DNA of 64,000 bases from an uncultured Clostridia bacterium (GTDB lineage: Bacteria > Bacillota > Clostridia > Oscillospirales > Ruminococcaceae): positions 1 to 64,000 of the forward strand of contig CANPWL010000003.1 of assembly GCA_947584375.1 (NCBI GenBank), written 5' to 3'. The notes below the pieces were generated by a model that did no database searches, was not told where the DNA came from, and saw nothing but the letters and a program-made list of their open reading frames with translations. Shown here piece by piece: positions 18,350-27,781 of the stretch. The translations under genes and the position numbers were made by a program. Each line of letters opens with the position of its first letter. Position 1 is the stretch's first letter.

Positions 18350-18532
18350 CTAGTCTTTGTTTTCAATTTCAACTTTTATTTCGCCTTCGGCAGCTTCAAA
18401 TTCCTTGATACATTTTCGTATAAGATACAAAATTTGTCCGTTGGCTGAGCGACCGTTGTAATCACATACATAATGAAACTTTCTTAATAGTTCATCATCA
18501 ATTCTTAATCCAAAATGTCTTTCTTTTTTCAT
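18350..18532 (-). CDS. Small ribbon-helix-helix (CopG/Arc-like) protein
   Basis: 60 residues. The N-terminal FGLRIDDELLRKFHYVCDYNGRSANGQILYLIRKCIKEFE fits a beta strand followed by two helices with the S-A-N-G-Q-I turn, as in Arc/CopG DNA-binding proteins. A short acidic tail follows. SD AGGAG stands 7 nt before the ATG. No toxin gene is adjacent, so it may be a stand-alone repressor. Targets unknown. Confidence 0.75.
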   Translation of the reverse strand: MKKERHFGLRIDDELLRKFHYVCDYNGRSANGQILYLIRKCIKEFEAAEGEIKVEIENKD

Positions 18533-18665
18533 AATAACTCCTAAATAAAATATTTTTAAGTTTATTATAGACTTTTTATGGAGTTACATGTATAATAAGA
18601 GTTATAATAGAGTTAAATTGACTCTTAATTTTAAAGTAAAAAGGAAACATAATAAAAAATAATAT

Positions 18666-18908
18666 CTATTTAATTTCCTGCTCTAAACTATTAAAATCAT
18701 CAGTATTGAAAAACTCTGAAAGAGTTATGCCAAGACCGTCGCAAATCATCTTTATTGTCAATAGCTTTGGATTTTGACTTTTGCCATAAAGAATGTTCTT
18801 AACAGATGACGGCGACAAAGCACATATATTAGCTAATTTGTTAATTGAAATGTTATGCTTTCCGCAAAGCTGAAAAATTCTATTTTTGACTGCTGTAATC
18901 GTATCCAT
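18666..18908 (-). CDS. XRE-family HTH regulator
   Basis: 80 residues from ATG 18908, favoured because GGAG lies 8 nt upstream; the track start is 6 codons earlier. Helix-turn-helix: KHNISINKLANICALSPSSVKNILYGKSQNPKLLTIKMICDGLGITLSEFF, a complete Cro/CI-type five-helix domain with nothing else. It may repress itself and the divergent SLOG gene, as paired direct repeats sit in the shared intergenic region. Confidence 0.88.
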   Translation of the reverse strand: MDTITAVKNRIFQLCGKHNISINKLANICALSPSSVKNILYGKSQNPKLLTIKMICDGLGITLSEFFNTDDFNSLEQEIK

Positions 18909-18957
18909 AATTAATACTCCATTCATCTTTATTATTAATTATGATATACAAAAAAAC

Positions 18958-18998
18958 TTGCAATTATAGGCTATACATGATACTATTATAGTCTACGC
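18958..18998 (+). promoter_or_regulatory. Promoter of the SLOG gene with paired direct repeats
   Basis: TTGCAA (18958-18963), 17-nt spacer, TACTAT (18981-18986). Two direct repeats, ATTATAGGCTATAC at 18963 and ATTATAGTCTACGC at 18985, match at 11 of 14 positions and are spaced 22 bp, about two helical turns. They overlap the promoter and look like an operator, perhaps for the divergent XRE protein. Confidence 0.5.
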
Positions 18999-19043
18999 AT
19001 AGCTTAATTTATATTAATGATATTAATGACAGGAGAAAGAAAA

Positions 19044-19379
19044 ATGAAAGTTGCAGTAATAGGTTCAAGGAGTATAAAGGTAAAGGATTTAAAAAAGTAT
19101 ATGCCTGAAAATACTACGGAGATCGTATCGGGAGGTGCAAAGGGAGTTGATGCCTGTGCAAGGGAATACGCATATCAAAACAATCTGATACTGACGGAAT
19201 TTCTTCCTGAATACAGGAAATACGGAAGAAAAGCGCCTCTTATACGCAATAATTTGATTGTAGATTACAGCGACATAGTAATCGCTTTTTGGGACGGTAA
19301 ATCGCATGGAACAAAATATGTTATAGATTTTTGCGTGAAGAACAAAAAAAGACTGACGGTCTATGTGCCGAAAAGGTAG
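19044..19379 (+). CDS. SLOG-fold (DUF2493/YspA-like) protein
   Basis: 111 residues from ATG 19044 (SD AGGAGA 8 nt upstream). The Rossmann-like VAVIGSRSI start, IVSGGAKGVDACAREYA and YADIVIAFWDG-like SDIVIAFWDGKSHGTKYVID are the signature of the YspA/DUF2493 branch of the SLOG nucleotide-binding superfamily. Related proteins bind ADP-ribose or nucleotide ligands. Here it stands alone, with no effector gene beside it. Function unknown. Confidence 0.85.
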   Translation: MKVAVIGSRSIKVKDLKKYMPENTTEIVSGGAKGVDACAREYAYQNNLILTEFLPEYRKYGRKAPLIRNNLIVDYSDIVIAFWDGKSHGTKYVIDFCVKNKKRLTVYVPKR

Positions 19380-19475
19380 TTCAAGGAAAACGTATTTAAT
19401 TTGACTTTAATGGCATAATATGATATTATATGCTATGTATAATTATGATTATAAATGTTCGGGAGAATTAAATAA

Positions 19476-20447
19476 ATGAAGTATTATGTTGGAATAGATC
19501 TTGGCGGAACAAATATAGCCGCCGGTGTTATAAATGAGGATTTTGAAATTATATCTAAAGCTAAAACAAAGACCAATTTGCCTCGTCCTGCGAGGGAGAT
19601 ATGCGACGATATGGTATCTGTGACCAAAGGAGCGATAGAATCGGCAGGACTTAAGACAGATGATATTGAAAGCGTCGGTATAGGAACTCCCGGTATTGCA
19701 AATTCAGACAGCGGGGTAATAGAGTATTCATGCAATCTGGGATTTGAAAATGTTCAGATGGAGAAGATGTTCAGACAGAAGTTAAATCTTCCTGTATATA
19801 TAGAAAATGACGCTAACGCCGCAGCTTACGGAGAGTATGTTGCAGGTGCGGCAAAGGACGCTAAAGACGCTGTGTGCATAACTTTGGGAACAGGAGTAGG
19901 CGGAGGAATAATTATAGACGGAAAGATATATTCGGGTTTTAACTATGCAGGAGCTGAAATAGGTCATATGGTGATCGACGTGGACGGACCTCAGTGTACG
20001 TGCGGAAGGAAGGGATGTTTCGAGGTTTTTTCCTCGGCGACGGGTCTTGTGAGAATGACCAAAGAGGCTATGGATAGAAACACTGACAGTATAATGCACA
20101 AAATGGCTGAAGAGTACGGCAAGGTAAGCGCAAGGCTTGCATTTGAGGCAATGAGAAAGGGCGATAAGACAGCACATGAGGTCGTGGATAAATATATAAA
20201 GTATCTAGCAGCCGGAATAACAAATACAATTAACATTTTTCAGCCTGATATTTTGTGTATCGGCGGAGGGGTCTGCAATGAGGGAGACCCTTTGCTTGTT
20301 CCTATGAAAGAGATCGTAAAGAGGGAAGTTTATACAAGGAACTCTTCTAAAAACACCGAGATAGTTATAGCTAAGCTTGGCAATAACGCGGGTCTTATAG
20401 GCGCAGCTTTCTTAGGTCTTGCAAAGAAAAAGCAGAAACAGATTTAA
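19476..20447 (+). CDS. glcK: ROK-family glucokinase
   Basis: 323 residues. DLGGTNIAAGV is the ATP phosphate-binding strand, GIGTPGIANSD and ENDANAAAYGEY hold the sugar-binding and catalytic Asp, EIGHMV supplies a sugar and zinc ligand, and CTCGRKGCFEVFSS is the ROK zinc motif. It phosphorylates glucose produced by cellulose and oligosaccharide breakdown. SD CGGGAG precedes the ATG. First gene of a run that goes on to the 45-aa ORF and dCMP deaminase. Confidence 0.93.
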   Translation: MKYYVGIDLGGTNIAAGVINEDFEIISKAKTKTNLPRPAREICDDMVSVTKGAIESAGLKTDDIESVGIGTPGIANSDSGVIEYSCNLGFENVQMEKMFRQKLNLPVYIENDANAAAYGEYVAGAAKDAKDAVCITLGTGVGGGIIIDGKIYSGFNYAGAEIGHMVIDVDGPQCTCGRKGCFEVFSSATGLVRMTKEAMDRNTDSIMHKMAEEYGKVSARLAFEAMRKGDKTAHEVVDKYIKYLAAGITNTINIFQPDILCIGGGVCNEGDPLLVPMKEIVKREVYTRNSSKNTEIVIAKLGNNAGLIGAAFLGLAKKKQKQI

Positions 20448-20474
20448 GCGGAAGTATAAGGAGTAAAGACTTTT

Positions 20475-20612
20475 ATGGGGCTTTTTAACACAAAGGATAA
20501 AATTGAATCGGAAGCGGAGTTTGACAGGCTTTTTGAGGAGCTTGGACTTGAAATAGATGAAACTTCAGATGATAATGAAAAGTCGGACGGTGAAAAGTTA
20601 AAGACGCAATAG
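20475..20612 (+). CDS. Small acidic protein of unknown function (45 aa)
   Basis: Too short for the ORF track. Starts MGLFNTKDKIESEAEFDRLFEELGLEID and ends with a charged tail. AAGGAG lies 11 nt upstream, and the stop is 12 nt before the next start, so translation within the operon is likely. The helix DRLFEELGLEID could bind a partner. I do not recognise the family. Confidence 0.65.
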   Translation: MGLFNTKDKIESEAEFDRLFEELGLEIDETSDDNEKSDGEKLKTQ

Positions 20613-20624
20613 GAGTGAAATAAA

Positions 20625-21107
20625 ATGAAAAGAACCGACTATATTTCATGGGACGAGTATTTTATGGGTATAGCTTTATTTTCGGCACAGCGTTCTAAGG
20701 ATTCAAACACTCAGGTGGGGGCGTGTATAGTGTCGAATGAAAACAAGATACTTTCGGTAGGCTATAACGGAATGCCCACAGGATGCAATGATGACGAAAT
20801 GCCTTGGTCAAGAGAGGGCGAAAGCACTCTTGATACAAAGTATCCGTTTGTGTGTCACGCAGAGTTAAATGCAATTTTAAACAGTTCTACTGGTTCGGTA
20901 AAGAATTCTAAAATATATGTCACGCTTTTTCCATGCAATGAATGTGCAAAGGCTATAATTCAGAGCGGAATAAAGGAAGTTATTTATAAAGAAGATAAGT
21001 ATTTTGATTCGGAAGAAGTTATAGCCTCAAAACGGATGTTTGATATGGCAGGCGTAAAGTATACGGAGTATTCTCCTACATCCAGAACCGTTGATATAAA
21101 GCTATAA
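20625..21107 (+). CDS. dCMP deaminase (ComEB-like)
   Basis: 160 residues. Zn-dependent cytidine deaminase fold: CHAELNAIL gives the first Zn ligand and catalytic Glu, and [14 protein letters not shown] gives the two Cys. STDTQ-like [13 protein letters not shown] and [18 protein letters not shown] are diagnostic of dCMP deaminases. It makes dUMP for thymidylate synthesis. SD TAGGAG 8 nt upstream. Co-transcribed with the tiny ORF before it. Confidence 0.93.
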   Translation: MKRTDYISWDEYFMGIALFSAQRSKDSNTQVGACIVSNENKILSVGYNGMPTGCNDDEMPWSREGESTLDTKYPFVCHAELNAILNSSTGSVKNSKIYVTLFPCNECAKAIIQSGIKEVIYKEDKYFDSEEVIASKRMFDMAGVKYTEYSPTSRTVDIKL

Positions 21108-21139
21108 CATTTACATAATGAAAGGACTAATACATAAAA

Positions 21140-21988
21140 ATGAAACGCAAATACTGCATTTTAGGAGAGAGCTTAAAGCATACAATGTCTCCTCCAATTC
21201 ATAAAAGACTGTTTGAGCTGAGAAACCGAAAGTTCGAGTATGAAATCAAGGAGATAAGTCCTTTGGATCTAAAGGCAAATGCAGACGAGTTGAATTCCTT
21301 GGCAGGATATAATATAACTATTCCTCACAAGGTAGCGATAATTGATTGTATTGACAGGCTTGACAAGTCGGCAGAGAGGTACAATTCGGTGAACTGCGTC
21401 GATAATAAAAATGGGATTACAACAGGTTATAATACCGATTGCGACGGCTTTTTAGAAACTGTGCATTCAATGGGTGCAAAGCTTTCGGGAGAGGTTTTGC
21501 TTATCGGCTGCGGCGGAGCAGGAAGAATGATAGCGATTGAATCGGCTTTGGCAGGAGCGGCTTTGAATATTGCTGTGTTGGAATCTGATATACCGCTTGC
21601 ATTGCAGGTAGAGAAGGAGATAAAAGCAATAAAGGCTGACGCTGAAATAAATATAGTCTTGAACACTCAAATCAATACTGATAAGCGATATGATTTGCTT
21701 GTAAATGCCTGTCCGGTGGGAATGTATCCTAAAGTTGATGCTTGTCCGGTTTCCGATGAAGTTATTAAAAGATGCGACGCTGTTTTTGATATTGTATATA
21801 ATCCGGGAGAAACATTGCTTTTGAAAAAAGCAAAGGCGATGGAAAAAAAGGCAGTTGGCGGAATGGCAATGCTTGTGTGGCAGGCAGTGTCGGCTCATAA
21901 AATTTGGGATGGCGATGAGTATACAATTGACGAAGTTAATGGAATCATCGATGAAATGAATGAAATTGTAAAGAGAGATTTTAAGTAA
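21140..21988 (+). CDS. aroE: Shikimate dehydrogenase
   Basis: 282 residues. GESLKHTMSPPIHKRLFE binds shikimate; NITIPHKVAI contains the catalytic Lys and NTDCDGF the catalytic Asp; LLIGCGGAGRMIAIE is the nucleotide loop; AVGGMAMLVWQA is the C-terminal Gln helix. Reduces 3-dehydroshikimate with NADPH. SD AAAGGA is 13 nt upstream, slightly far. Directly followed by aroK. Confidence 0.94.
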   Translation: MKRKYCILGESLKHTMSPPIHKRLFELRNRKFEYEIKEISPLDLKANADELNSLAGYNITIPHKVAIIDCIDRLDKSAERYNSVNCVDNKNGITTGYNTDCDGFLETVHSMGAKLSGEVLLIGCGGAGRMIAIESALAGAALNIAVLESDIPLALQVEKEIKAIKADAEINIVLNTQINTDKRYDLLVNACPVGMYPKVDACPVSDEVIKRCDAVFDIVYNPGETLLLKKAKAMEKKAVGGMAMLVWQAVSAHKIWDGDEYTIDEVNGIIDEMNEIVKRDFK

Positions 21989-22006
21989 TCTTACTTTGTA
22001 AACGGC

Positions 22007-22047
22007 AGGAGGGAATGCTCCTTAATGGGAGTGAACATATAAATATG
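22007..22047 (+). promoter_or_regulatory. aroK start: SD-hairpin-start arrangement
   Basis: AGGAGGG at 22007-22013 lies 31 nt before ATG 22045. Between them GCTCC (22017) can pair with GGAGT (22028), leaving 12 nt to the ATG. An alternative fold, AGGAG with CTCCT, would hide the SD. The upstream in-frame ATG at 22015 is too close to the SD to be used normally. Confidence 0.5.
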
Positions 22048-22578
22048 AAACCTATATTTCTCTGCGGCTTTATGGGATGCGGAAAAACTACTGTGGGCAA
22101 AAGGCTGGCTTGTGAATTAAAGTGCAGTTTTATTGATATGGATGATCATATAGAAAAACAAGAGGGAAGAAGCATAAGCGAGATATTTGAAACCGATGGA
22201 GAAGAATATTTCAGAAATCTTGAAACCGATACGATAAAGAAGTTAAAAGATACAAAAGGAGTTATAGCAACAGGCGGCGGAGCGCTTTTGCGAGATGAAA
22301 ACGGACGTGCTGCCAAAAAAATTGGAATACCGATTTTTATTGATACAAAGTTTTCAATATGTTATAATCGTATTAAGAATGATAAAAACAGGCCGCTTGC
22401 TTATAATTCAACAAAAGAAGATCTTAAAAAGCTTTTTTATACGAGGAAAAAGCTATATATCAAAAACAGTCTTATTACTGTAAGCGGAGGGAAAACTGTC
22501 CATACAGTTGTAAAGGAAATTATTAAAGAAATAAATAAATTTCAAAATAAGGAGAAAGAGAGTAATGATAAGCAATAA
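22045..22578 (+). CDS. aroK: Shikimate kinase
   Basis: 177 residues from ATG 22045. [18 protein letters not shown] is the Walker [10 protein letters not shown] the Mg and substrate Asp, [10 protein letters not shown] the shikimate-binding Arg/Glu, [11 protein letters not shown] the Walker B region, and RPLAYN the lid Arg. The track begins at ATG 22015, but that start sits too close to the SD. Overlaps ilvD by 14 nt. Confidence 0.92.
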   Translation: MKPIFLCGFMGCGKTTVGKRLACELKCSFIDMDDHIEKQEGRSISEIFETDGEEYFRNLETDTIKKLKDTKGVIATGGGALLRDENGRAAKKIGIPIFIDTKFSICYNRIKNDKNRPLAYNSTKEDLKKLFYTRKKLYIKNSLITVSGGKTVHTVVKEIIKEINKFQNKEKESNDKQ

Positions 22579-24232
22579 CATAAAAGAAGGAGCAAATAAC
22601 GCGCCGCACCGTGCACTGTATCACGCATTGGGACTTACTAAGGAGGAAATATCCCGTCCGTTAGTAGGTATTGTATCTTCATATAATGAGATAGTACCCG
22701 GACATATGAACATTGATAAAATCGTTGAAGCTGTAAAGCTCGGGGTTGCTATGGCAGGTGGAACGCCTATTGTTTTCCCTGCAATCGCTGTTTGCGACGG
22801 TATCGCTATGGGTCATCAGGGAATGAAGTACAGTCTGGTAACACGTGACCTTATAGCAGATTCAACTGAAGCTATGGCAATAGCTCACGCGTTTGACGCT
22901 CTTGTTATGGTGCCTAATTGCGATAAAAATGTTCCGGGACTTTTAATGGCAGCAGCAAGGGTGAATATACCGACGATATTTGTTTCTGGCGGACCTATGC
23001 TTGCAGGACACGTTGATGGAAAGATGACCAGCTTTTCAAGTATATCGGAGGCTGTCGGCGAATTTAATGCAGGAAAGATAGGCTCTGAAAAGCTTGACGA
23101 GTATGAAAGACACGGCTGTCCTACCTGCGGCTCTTGTTCGGGAATGTATACGGCTAATTCTATGAATTGTTTGACTGAGGTTCTCGGAATGGGACTTAGG
23201 GGCAACGGAACTATTCCTGCTGTGTACTCTGAAAGAATTGAGCTTGCAAAGCATGCCGGAATGCAGGTTATGGAGCTGTTAAAGAACGACATAAAGCCAA
23301 GAGATATAATGACAGAAAAAGCATTTATGAATGCACTTGCATGCGATATGGCATTGGGTTGTTCTACAAACTCAATGCTTCACCTTCCTGCTATTGCACA
23401 TGAGTGCGGAATAGAGCTTAATCTAGACATTGCTAATGAGATCAGCGACAAAACGCCTAATCTATGCCATCTTGCCCCTGCGGGAAACACCTATATGGAA
23501 CAGCTTAATGAAGCAGGCGGAGTATATGCTTTGATGAATGAACTGTCTAAGAAAAATTTGCTTAATACAGACTGTATTACCTGTACAGGAAAAACAGTTG
23601 GAGAGAATATAAAGGACTGCAAAAATAAAAACACTAATGTTATAAGGGATATTGATGATCCTTATTCCAAAACAGGCGGAATTGCTGTTTTGAGAGGAAA
23701 CTTAGCTCCCGACAGCTGTGTTGTAAAGCGTTCTGCAGTAGCGCCTGAGATGCTTTCACATTCAGGTCCTGCAAGGGTGTTCGACTGTGAAGAGGATGCA
23801 ATGAGCGCTATTTTAGGAGGAAAGATCAATCCGGGAGAAGTTGTTGTTATCAGATATGAAGGACCAAAGGGCGGTCCGGGAATGAGGGAGATGCTAAATC
23901 CTACTTCGGCAATTATGGGAATGGGACTCGGCGAGAGCGTTGCACTTATTACTGACGGAAGATTTTCAGGAGCTACAAGAGGTGCGGCAATCGGACATGT
24001 TTCTCCGGAGGCAGCGGTAGGAGGACCTATTGCACTTGTTAAAGAGGGAGATATAATTTCAATCGATATTCCTGAAAACAAAATAAATGTTGAAATAAGC
24101 AAAGAGGAAATGCAGAAAAGAAAGACTGAGTGGAAACCGAGAGAGCCGAAGATCACAACAGGTTACTTAGCAAGATATGCGTCTTTAGTTACATCCGGAA
24201 ACAGAGGAGCAATTTTAGAGATAAAAAAATAA
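22565..24232 (+). CDS. ilvD: Dihydroxy-acid dehydratase
   Basis: 555 residues, full length. [15 protein letters not shown] and [19 protein letters not shown] carry Cys ligands of the Fe-S cluster; [20 protein letters not shown] and [20 protein letters not shown] complete the family pattern. Makes the 2-keto acids leading to valine, leucine and isoleucine, so it links with leuA and leuCDB elsewhere in the window. SD AAGGAGA precedes the ATG inside the aroK tail. Confidence 0.96.
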   Translation: MISNNIKEGANNAPHRALYHALGLTKEEISRPLVGIVSSYNEIVPGHMNIDKIVEAVKLGVAMAGGTPIVFPAIAVCDGIAMGHQGMKYSLVTRDLIADSTEAMAIAHAFDALVMVPNCDKNVPGLLMAAARVNIPTIFVSGGPMLAGHVDGKMTSFSSISEAVGEFNAGKIGSEKLDEYERHGCPTCGSCSGMYTANSMNCLTEVLGMGLRGNGTIPAVYSERIELAKHAGMQVMELLKNDIKPRDIMTEKAFMNALACDMALGCSTNSMLHLPAIAHECGIELNLDIANEISDKTPNLCHLAPAGNTYMEQLNEAGGVYALMNELSKKNLLNTDCITCTGKTVGENIKDCKNKNTNVIRDIDDPYSKTGGIAVLRGNLAPDSCVVKRSAVAPEMLSHSGPARVFDCEEDAMSAILGGKINPGEVVVIRYEGPKGGPGMREMLNPTSAIMGMGLGESVALITDGRFSGATRGAAIGHVSPEAAVGGPIALVKEGDIISIDIPENKINVEISKEEMQKRKTEWKPREPKITTGYLARYASLVTSGNRGAILEIKK

Positions 24233-24390
24233 TCATACTTTTCAAAGTATTACGCAAAATATAATAAAATTGTTTTGGGATATTAATATGAATTTCAGTC
24301 TGATAAAATTATTTTGTGCAAGACTGTAAATCATAGAAATAATGAATGGTTCTGTAAGAGCTTTTCATAAGAATGAAAGGTGGAATTTTA

Positions 24391-24843
24391 ATGAAAAGGA
24401 TTATCAGCGGAATTTTAGCGCTTACTATGTGTGCAGGAATACTCTGTGCTTGTGATGAAGTAGAGAGCAGTTCTGTTCAGGCTCCCATGAGCACAACTAA
24501 TGCGTCAGCATCATCTTCTGATGTTGTTTTGGGAGAAGCAGAAACAAGTTCTGCAACTGAAAAGCCGAGAGATTCACAGTCGGAAACATCAGCAAGTACT
24601 ACTGCTGAGGAAGCTTCTTATTTAAATATTACAATGAAAGACTGGGATCAGATGAATACAGATTCAAAGTATATTAATATGGAATCTATTTTAAAGTATA
24701 TCACTGACTCAGGAGTAGTAACATCGCTTGACGTAGTTGATTTGGTAACTGCACTTGACAAGTCAGGAAATACATCTAAGAAAAAGACGGCGTATGATTT
24801 AGTATTAAAGGAAATAGAGAAGAACAATAAAAAGTCATCATAA
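24391..24843 (+). CDS. Lipoprotein of unknown function
   Basis: 150 residues from ATG 24391 (AAAGGTGG 8 nt upstream). The signal LALTMCAGILCAC ends in the lipobox Cys near residue 20. A Ser/Thr-rich low-complexity linker to about residue 78 is followed by a roughly 70-residue helical domain (MKDWDQMNTDSKYINMESILKYI to the end). No known domain recognised. It would be anchored on the outer membrane face. Sits between ilvD and pyrC with no clear terminator. Confidence 0.75.
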   Translation: MKRIISGILALTMCAGILCACDEVESSSVQAPMSTTNASASSSDVVLGEAETSSATEKPRDSQSETSASTTAEEASYLNITMKDWDQMNTDSKYINMESILKYITDSGVVTSLDVVDLVTALDKSGNTSKKKTAYDLVLKEIEKNNKKSS

Positions 24844-24866
24844 TATATTTAAGCGGGGGACATCTA

Positions 24867-26144
24867 TTGAAAATATTGCTTAAACGGGTTATCACCGCAT
24901 ATGAGTGTGATAAAACAAAAACGGTAGATATAGCTATTGAGAACGGAAAAATAAAAGATGTCGGAATTAATCTTGATTTCAAAGCGGACAGAACGATCGA
25001 CGGCAAAGGAAAGCTTGTTGCGTTTCCCGGTCTGTTTGATATGCATGTTCATTTCCGTGATCCGGGACTTACCTATAAAGAGGATATTTTAACAGGTGCG
25101 GAAGCTGCTAAAGCAGGAGGCTTTACCGGTGTTGCGTGTATGCCGAATACTGTTCCGCCGATTGATTCGGTCGATGTTTTAAGCTATGTAAAGGAAAAGG
25201 CAGCATTGACCGGTATAGACGTTCTTCCGATAGCCTGTGTAAGCAAGGGTATGAAAGGTAAAGAGCTTACTGATTTCAGCGAACTCAAACGCGCAGGCGC
25301 CGTTGCATTTTCTGACGACGGACGCCCTGTTGAGAACTCGGAGCTTATGCGTAAGGCTTTGGAACAGTCAAAGGAAACAGGTGTTACAGTTATATCCCAC
25401 TGCGAGGACTTAAATATTATAAACGGCGGGATAATCAATAAAGGGAAGGTTTCTAAAGCGCTTGGCGTTGCAGGAATGGACAGAGCAAGCGAGGACTATA
25501 TTACAGCGAGGGAAATTGCTCTTGCAATGAGTATGGACGCTCACGTTCATATTGCTCATGTTTCTACTGTCGGTTCCTGCAATATTATTCGTGCGGCAAA
25601 GGCTGACGGAGTAAAGGTCACCTGTGAAACGGCGCCTCACTATTTTACATTTACCGATGAAAAGCTTTATGCAAAGGACGCTGATTACCGTATGAGTCCA
25701 CCGCTGAGAACTGAAAAGGACAGGAAGGCTGTTGAAAAAGCTGTATGCGACGGTACGATCGACTGTATAATCACAGATCACGCTCCCCACAGCGAGGAGG
25801 ATAAGGCTGATTTTTATAAAGCGCCGAACGGTGTAGTAGGTCTTGAAACATCTCTTGCGGCAACTCTGACAAAGCTTTATCATACGGGACTTTTATCTTT
25901 ATATAGAATACAAAAGCTTATGAGTGAAAATCCCAGAAAAATTTTAGGGCTTGAACCTGTTTCTCTTACAAAAGGCAGTGTTGCCGATATAACGGTTTTT
26001 GATCCTGATTTGGAGTGGACTGTCGAAAAGGAAAAGCTTCATTCAAAATCAAAGAATAGTGTATTCAAAGGTGAAAAGTTAAAGGGCAAGGTATTATATA
26101 CAATTTCAAAAGGTAAAGTTGTTTTTGAAAATGATGATAAGTAA
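24867..26144 (+). CDS. pyrC: Dihydroorotase
   Basis: 425 residues from a TTG start with GCGGGGGA 6 nt upstream. DMHVHFRDPGLTYKEDI holds the HxH metal ligands and substrate Arg; later CEDLN, HIAHVST and DHAPHSEEDK add the other ligands, typical of class I dihydroorotases. Closes carbamoyl-aspartate to dihydroorotate in pyrimidine synthesis. pyrF follows after a 120-nt gap. Confidence 0.94.
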   Translation: MKILLKRVITAYECDKTKTVDIAIENGKIKDVGINLDFKADRTIDGKGKLVAFPGLFDMHVHFRDPGLTYKEDILTGAEAAKAGGFTGVACMPNTVPPIDSVDVLSYVKEKAALTGIDVLPIACVSKGMKGKELTDFSELKRAGAVAFSDDGRPVENSELMRKALEQSKETGVTVISHCEDLNIINGGIINKGKVSKALGVAGMDRASEDYITAREIALAMSMDAHVHIAHVSTVGSCNIIRAAKADGVKVTCETAPHYFTFTDEKLYAKDADYRMSPPLRTEKDRKAVEKAVCDGTIDCIITDHAPHSEEDKADFYKAPNGVVGLETSLAATLTKLYHTGLLSLYRIQKLMSENPRKILGLEPVSLTKGSVADITVFDPDLEWTVEKEKLHSKSKNSVFKGEKLKGKVLYTISKGKVVFENDDK

Positions 26145-26229
26145 AAGCTTTTCGCTTTAATTTATTTTAAGAATTGTCTTATTAATAACTCACAAAAATT
26201 AAAAACGAATAAGTTAAGACAAAAATAAA

Positions 26230-26270
26230 AAGGAGGAAATGCTCCAAGAACGAGCATAGATGATATTATG
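26230..26270 (+). promoter_or_regulatory. pyrF start: SD-hairpin-start arrangement
   Basis: AAGGAGG at 26230-26236, then ATGCTC (26239-26244) pairs exactly with GAGCAT (26252-26257) around a 7-nt loop, then 10 nt to ATG 26268. The linear SD-start distance is 31 nt. An ATG at 26239 opens a six-codon frame, but the SD is only 2 nt away. Confidence 0.65.
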
Positions 26271-27200
26271 TCATTTGACAGACTTATTGAGAAAATTGTA
26301 AAGATGCAAAATCCAACTGTTGTGGGACTTGATCCAAAGCTTGATTATGTTCCTGAATTTTTAAAGAAAAAGGCGTTTAAAAAATACGGCAAAAATCTAA
26401 AGGGAGCTGCAAAGGCTTTATTGGCTTTTAACAAGGGTATAATTGATGAAATATGCGATATAGTTCCTGCAATAAAACCTCAGGCGGCTTATTATGAGAT
26501 GTACGGCTACGAGGGGGTTAAAACTCTTTATAAGACGATACGATATGCTAAAAATAAGGGTATGTTTGTTATCACCGACGGAAAGAGAAACGATATCGGT
26601 GCAACAATGCAGGCATATGCGCTGGCTCATTTGGGAGAGGTATTTGTTGACGGCGAAGCTTTTGAGCCTTTCGGGGCTGACGCTCTGACCGTAAACGGAT
26701 ATTTGGGAACAGACGGCATATCTCCGCTTTTAAGCGAGTGTGCTAAGAGAGATAAGGGTATCTTTGTTCTTGTTAAAACGTCAAATGAATCTAGCGGAGA
26801 GCTTCAGGATAAGGAATTGAAAGATGGAAATACTATATATTCTGAAATGGGAAAAATGTGCGAAGAATGGGGCAAGGATACAATGGGAAAACACGGATAT
26901 TCTTCGGTAGGAGCAGTTGTAGGTGCAACTTATCCAGAACAGCTCGCAGAAATGAGAAGGGCGCTGCCTAATACATTTTTCTTAGTTCCCGGATACGGCG
27001 CTCAGGGCGGTGGAGCCGAAGGCGTATCTCATGGCTTCGATCCCAACGGTTTAGGCGCAATTGTAAATTCCTCAAGAGGAGTTATGTGTGCTTATCAGAA
27101 AGAGGGCTGTGATGAAAAGGATTATGCAGGTGCGGCAAGAAGAGAATGTATAAGAATGAAAGAGGACATAATTTCATATCTTCCTAAAATAGCTCTTTAA
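26268..27200 (+). CDS. pyrF: Orotidine 5'-phosphate decarboxylase, long type
   Basis: 310 residues, the roughly 300-residue PyrF2 type. VVGLDPKLDYVP, AIKPQAAYYEMYG and TDGKRNDIGATMQAYA (the catalytic D-K-D tetrad region) are diagnostic; LVPGYGAQGGGAEGV is the phosphate-binding loop. Converts OMP to UMP. Its ribosome site is separated from the ATG by a hairpin (see that entry). Confidence 0.94.
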   Translation: MSFDRLIEKIVKMQNPTVVGLDPKLDYVPEFLKKKAFKKYGKNLKGAAKALLAFNKGIIDEICDIVPAIKPQAAYYEMYGYEGVKTLYKTIRYAKNKGMFVITDGKRNDIGATMQAYALAHLGEVFVDGEAFEPFGADALTVNGYLGTDGISPLLSECAKRDKGIFVLVKTSNESSGELQDKELKDGNTIYSEMGKMCEEWGKDTMGKHGYSSVGAVVGATYPEQLAEMRRALPNTFFLVPGYGAQGGGAEGVSHGFDPNGLGAIVNSSRGVMCAYQKEGCDEKDYAGAARRECIRMKEDIISYLPKIAL

Positions 27201-27218
27201 ACAAAAGGACAAATATAA

Positions 27219-27710
27219 ATGAAGTTGAATATAGTTTTAGTAGAGCCGCAGATCCCTCAAAACACGGGCAATATCTCCAGGACATGTGCGGTTACGGGCG
27301 CGGCACTGCATCTTATAAAGCCTTATGGATTTGTTATATCAGACAAGTCTTTGAAGAGGGCCGGTCTGGATTACTGGGATAAGCTGGACATATATGAATA
27401 CGAAAGCTTAGAGGAGTTTTTTGAAAAAACAGATGGTGAGTATTACTATTTCACCACAAAGGGCAGGAATGTGTACAGCAAAGTTAAGTATAAAGATAAT
27501 GTATATATACTTTTTGGGAGAGAGGATAAAGGACTTCCTGAAAAGCTGTTATATGAAAATGAAAAGCATTGCGTAAGAATACCGATGCGTCCTGATTTGA
27601 GAAGCTTAAATCTCTCAAATTCCGTTGCCGTAGCAGTATATGAAATATTAAGACAATGGGATTATCCCGATTTGACCAAAGAGGGAAAGCTTACAGAGTT
27701 TACTTGGTAA
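27219..27710 (+). CDS. trmL: tRNA (cytidine/uridine-2'-O-)-methyltransferase TrmL
   Basis: 163 residues. SPOUT fold: IVLVEPQIPQNTGNISRTCAVTGAALHLI, then ILFGREDKGLP and IPMRPDLRSLNLSNSVAVAVYE, which form the trefoil knot and SAM site. TrmL methylates the wobble ribose of leucine tRNAs. SD AAAGGAC lies 8 nt upstream. Co-directional with pyrF, 18 nt apart. Confidence 0.94.
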   Translation: MKLNIVLVEPQIPQNTGNISRTCAVTGAALHLIKPYGFVISDKSLKRAGLDYWDKLDIYEYESLEEFFEKTDGEYYYFTTKGRNVYSKVKYKDNVYILFGREDKGLPEKLLYENEKHCVRIPMRPDLRSLNLSNSVAVAVYEILRQWDYPDLTKEGKLTEFTW

Positions 27711-27741
27711 AACGCTTTTGATATATTTTCTGCAAATTTAC

Positions 27742-27781
27742 AAAAGGAGGAGTGCTTTAAATAAGCACATTTACATCTATG
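27742..27781 (+). promoter_or_regulatory. degV start: SD-hairpin-start arrangement
   Basis: AAAAGGAGG ends at 27750; GTGCTT (27752-27757) pairs exactly with AAGCAC (27763-27768) around a 5-nt loop; 10 nt then lead to ATG 27779. Linear SD-start distance 28 nt. Confidence 0.65.

Noticed and set aside
26239-26259. Six-codon upstream ORF in front of pyrF, and similar short frames in the other hairpin leaders
   Set aside because: The start-like codons are only 1-3 nt from the SD, the frames are unrelated to each other, and one (degV) has two codons; leader peptides are unlikely.
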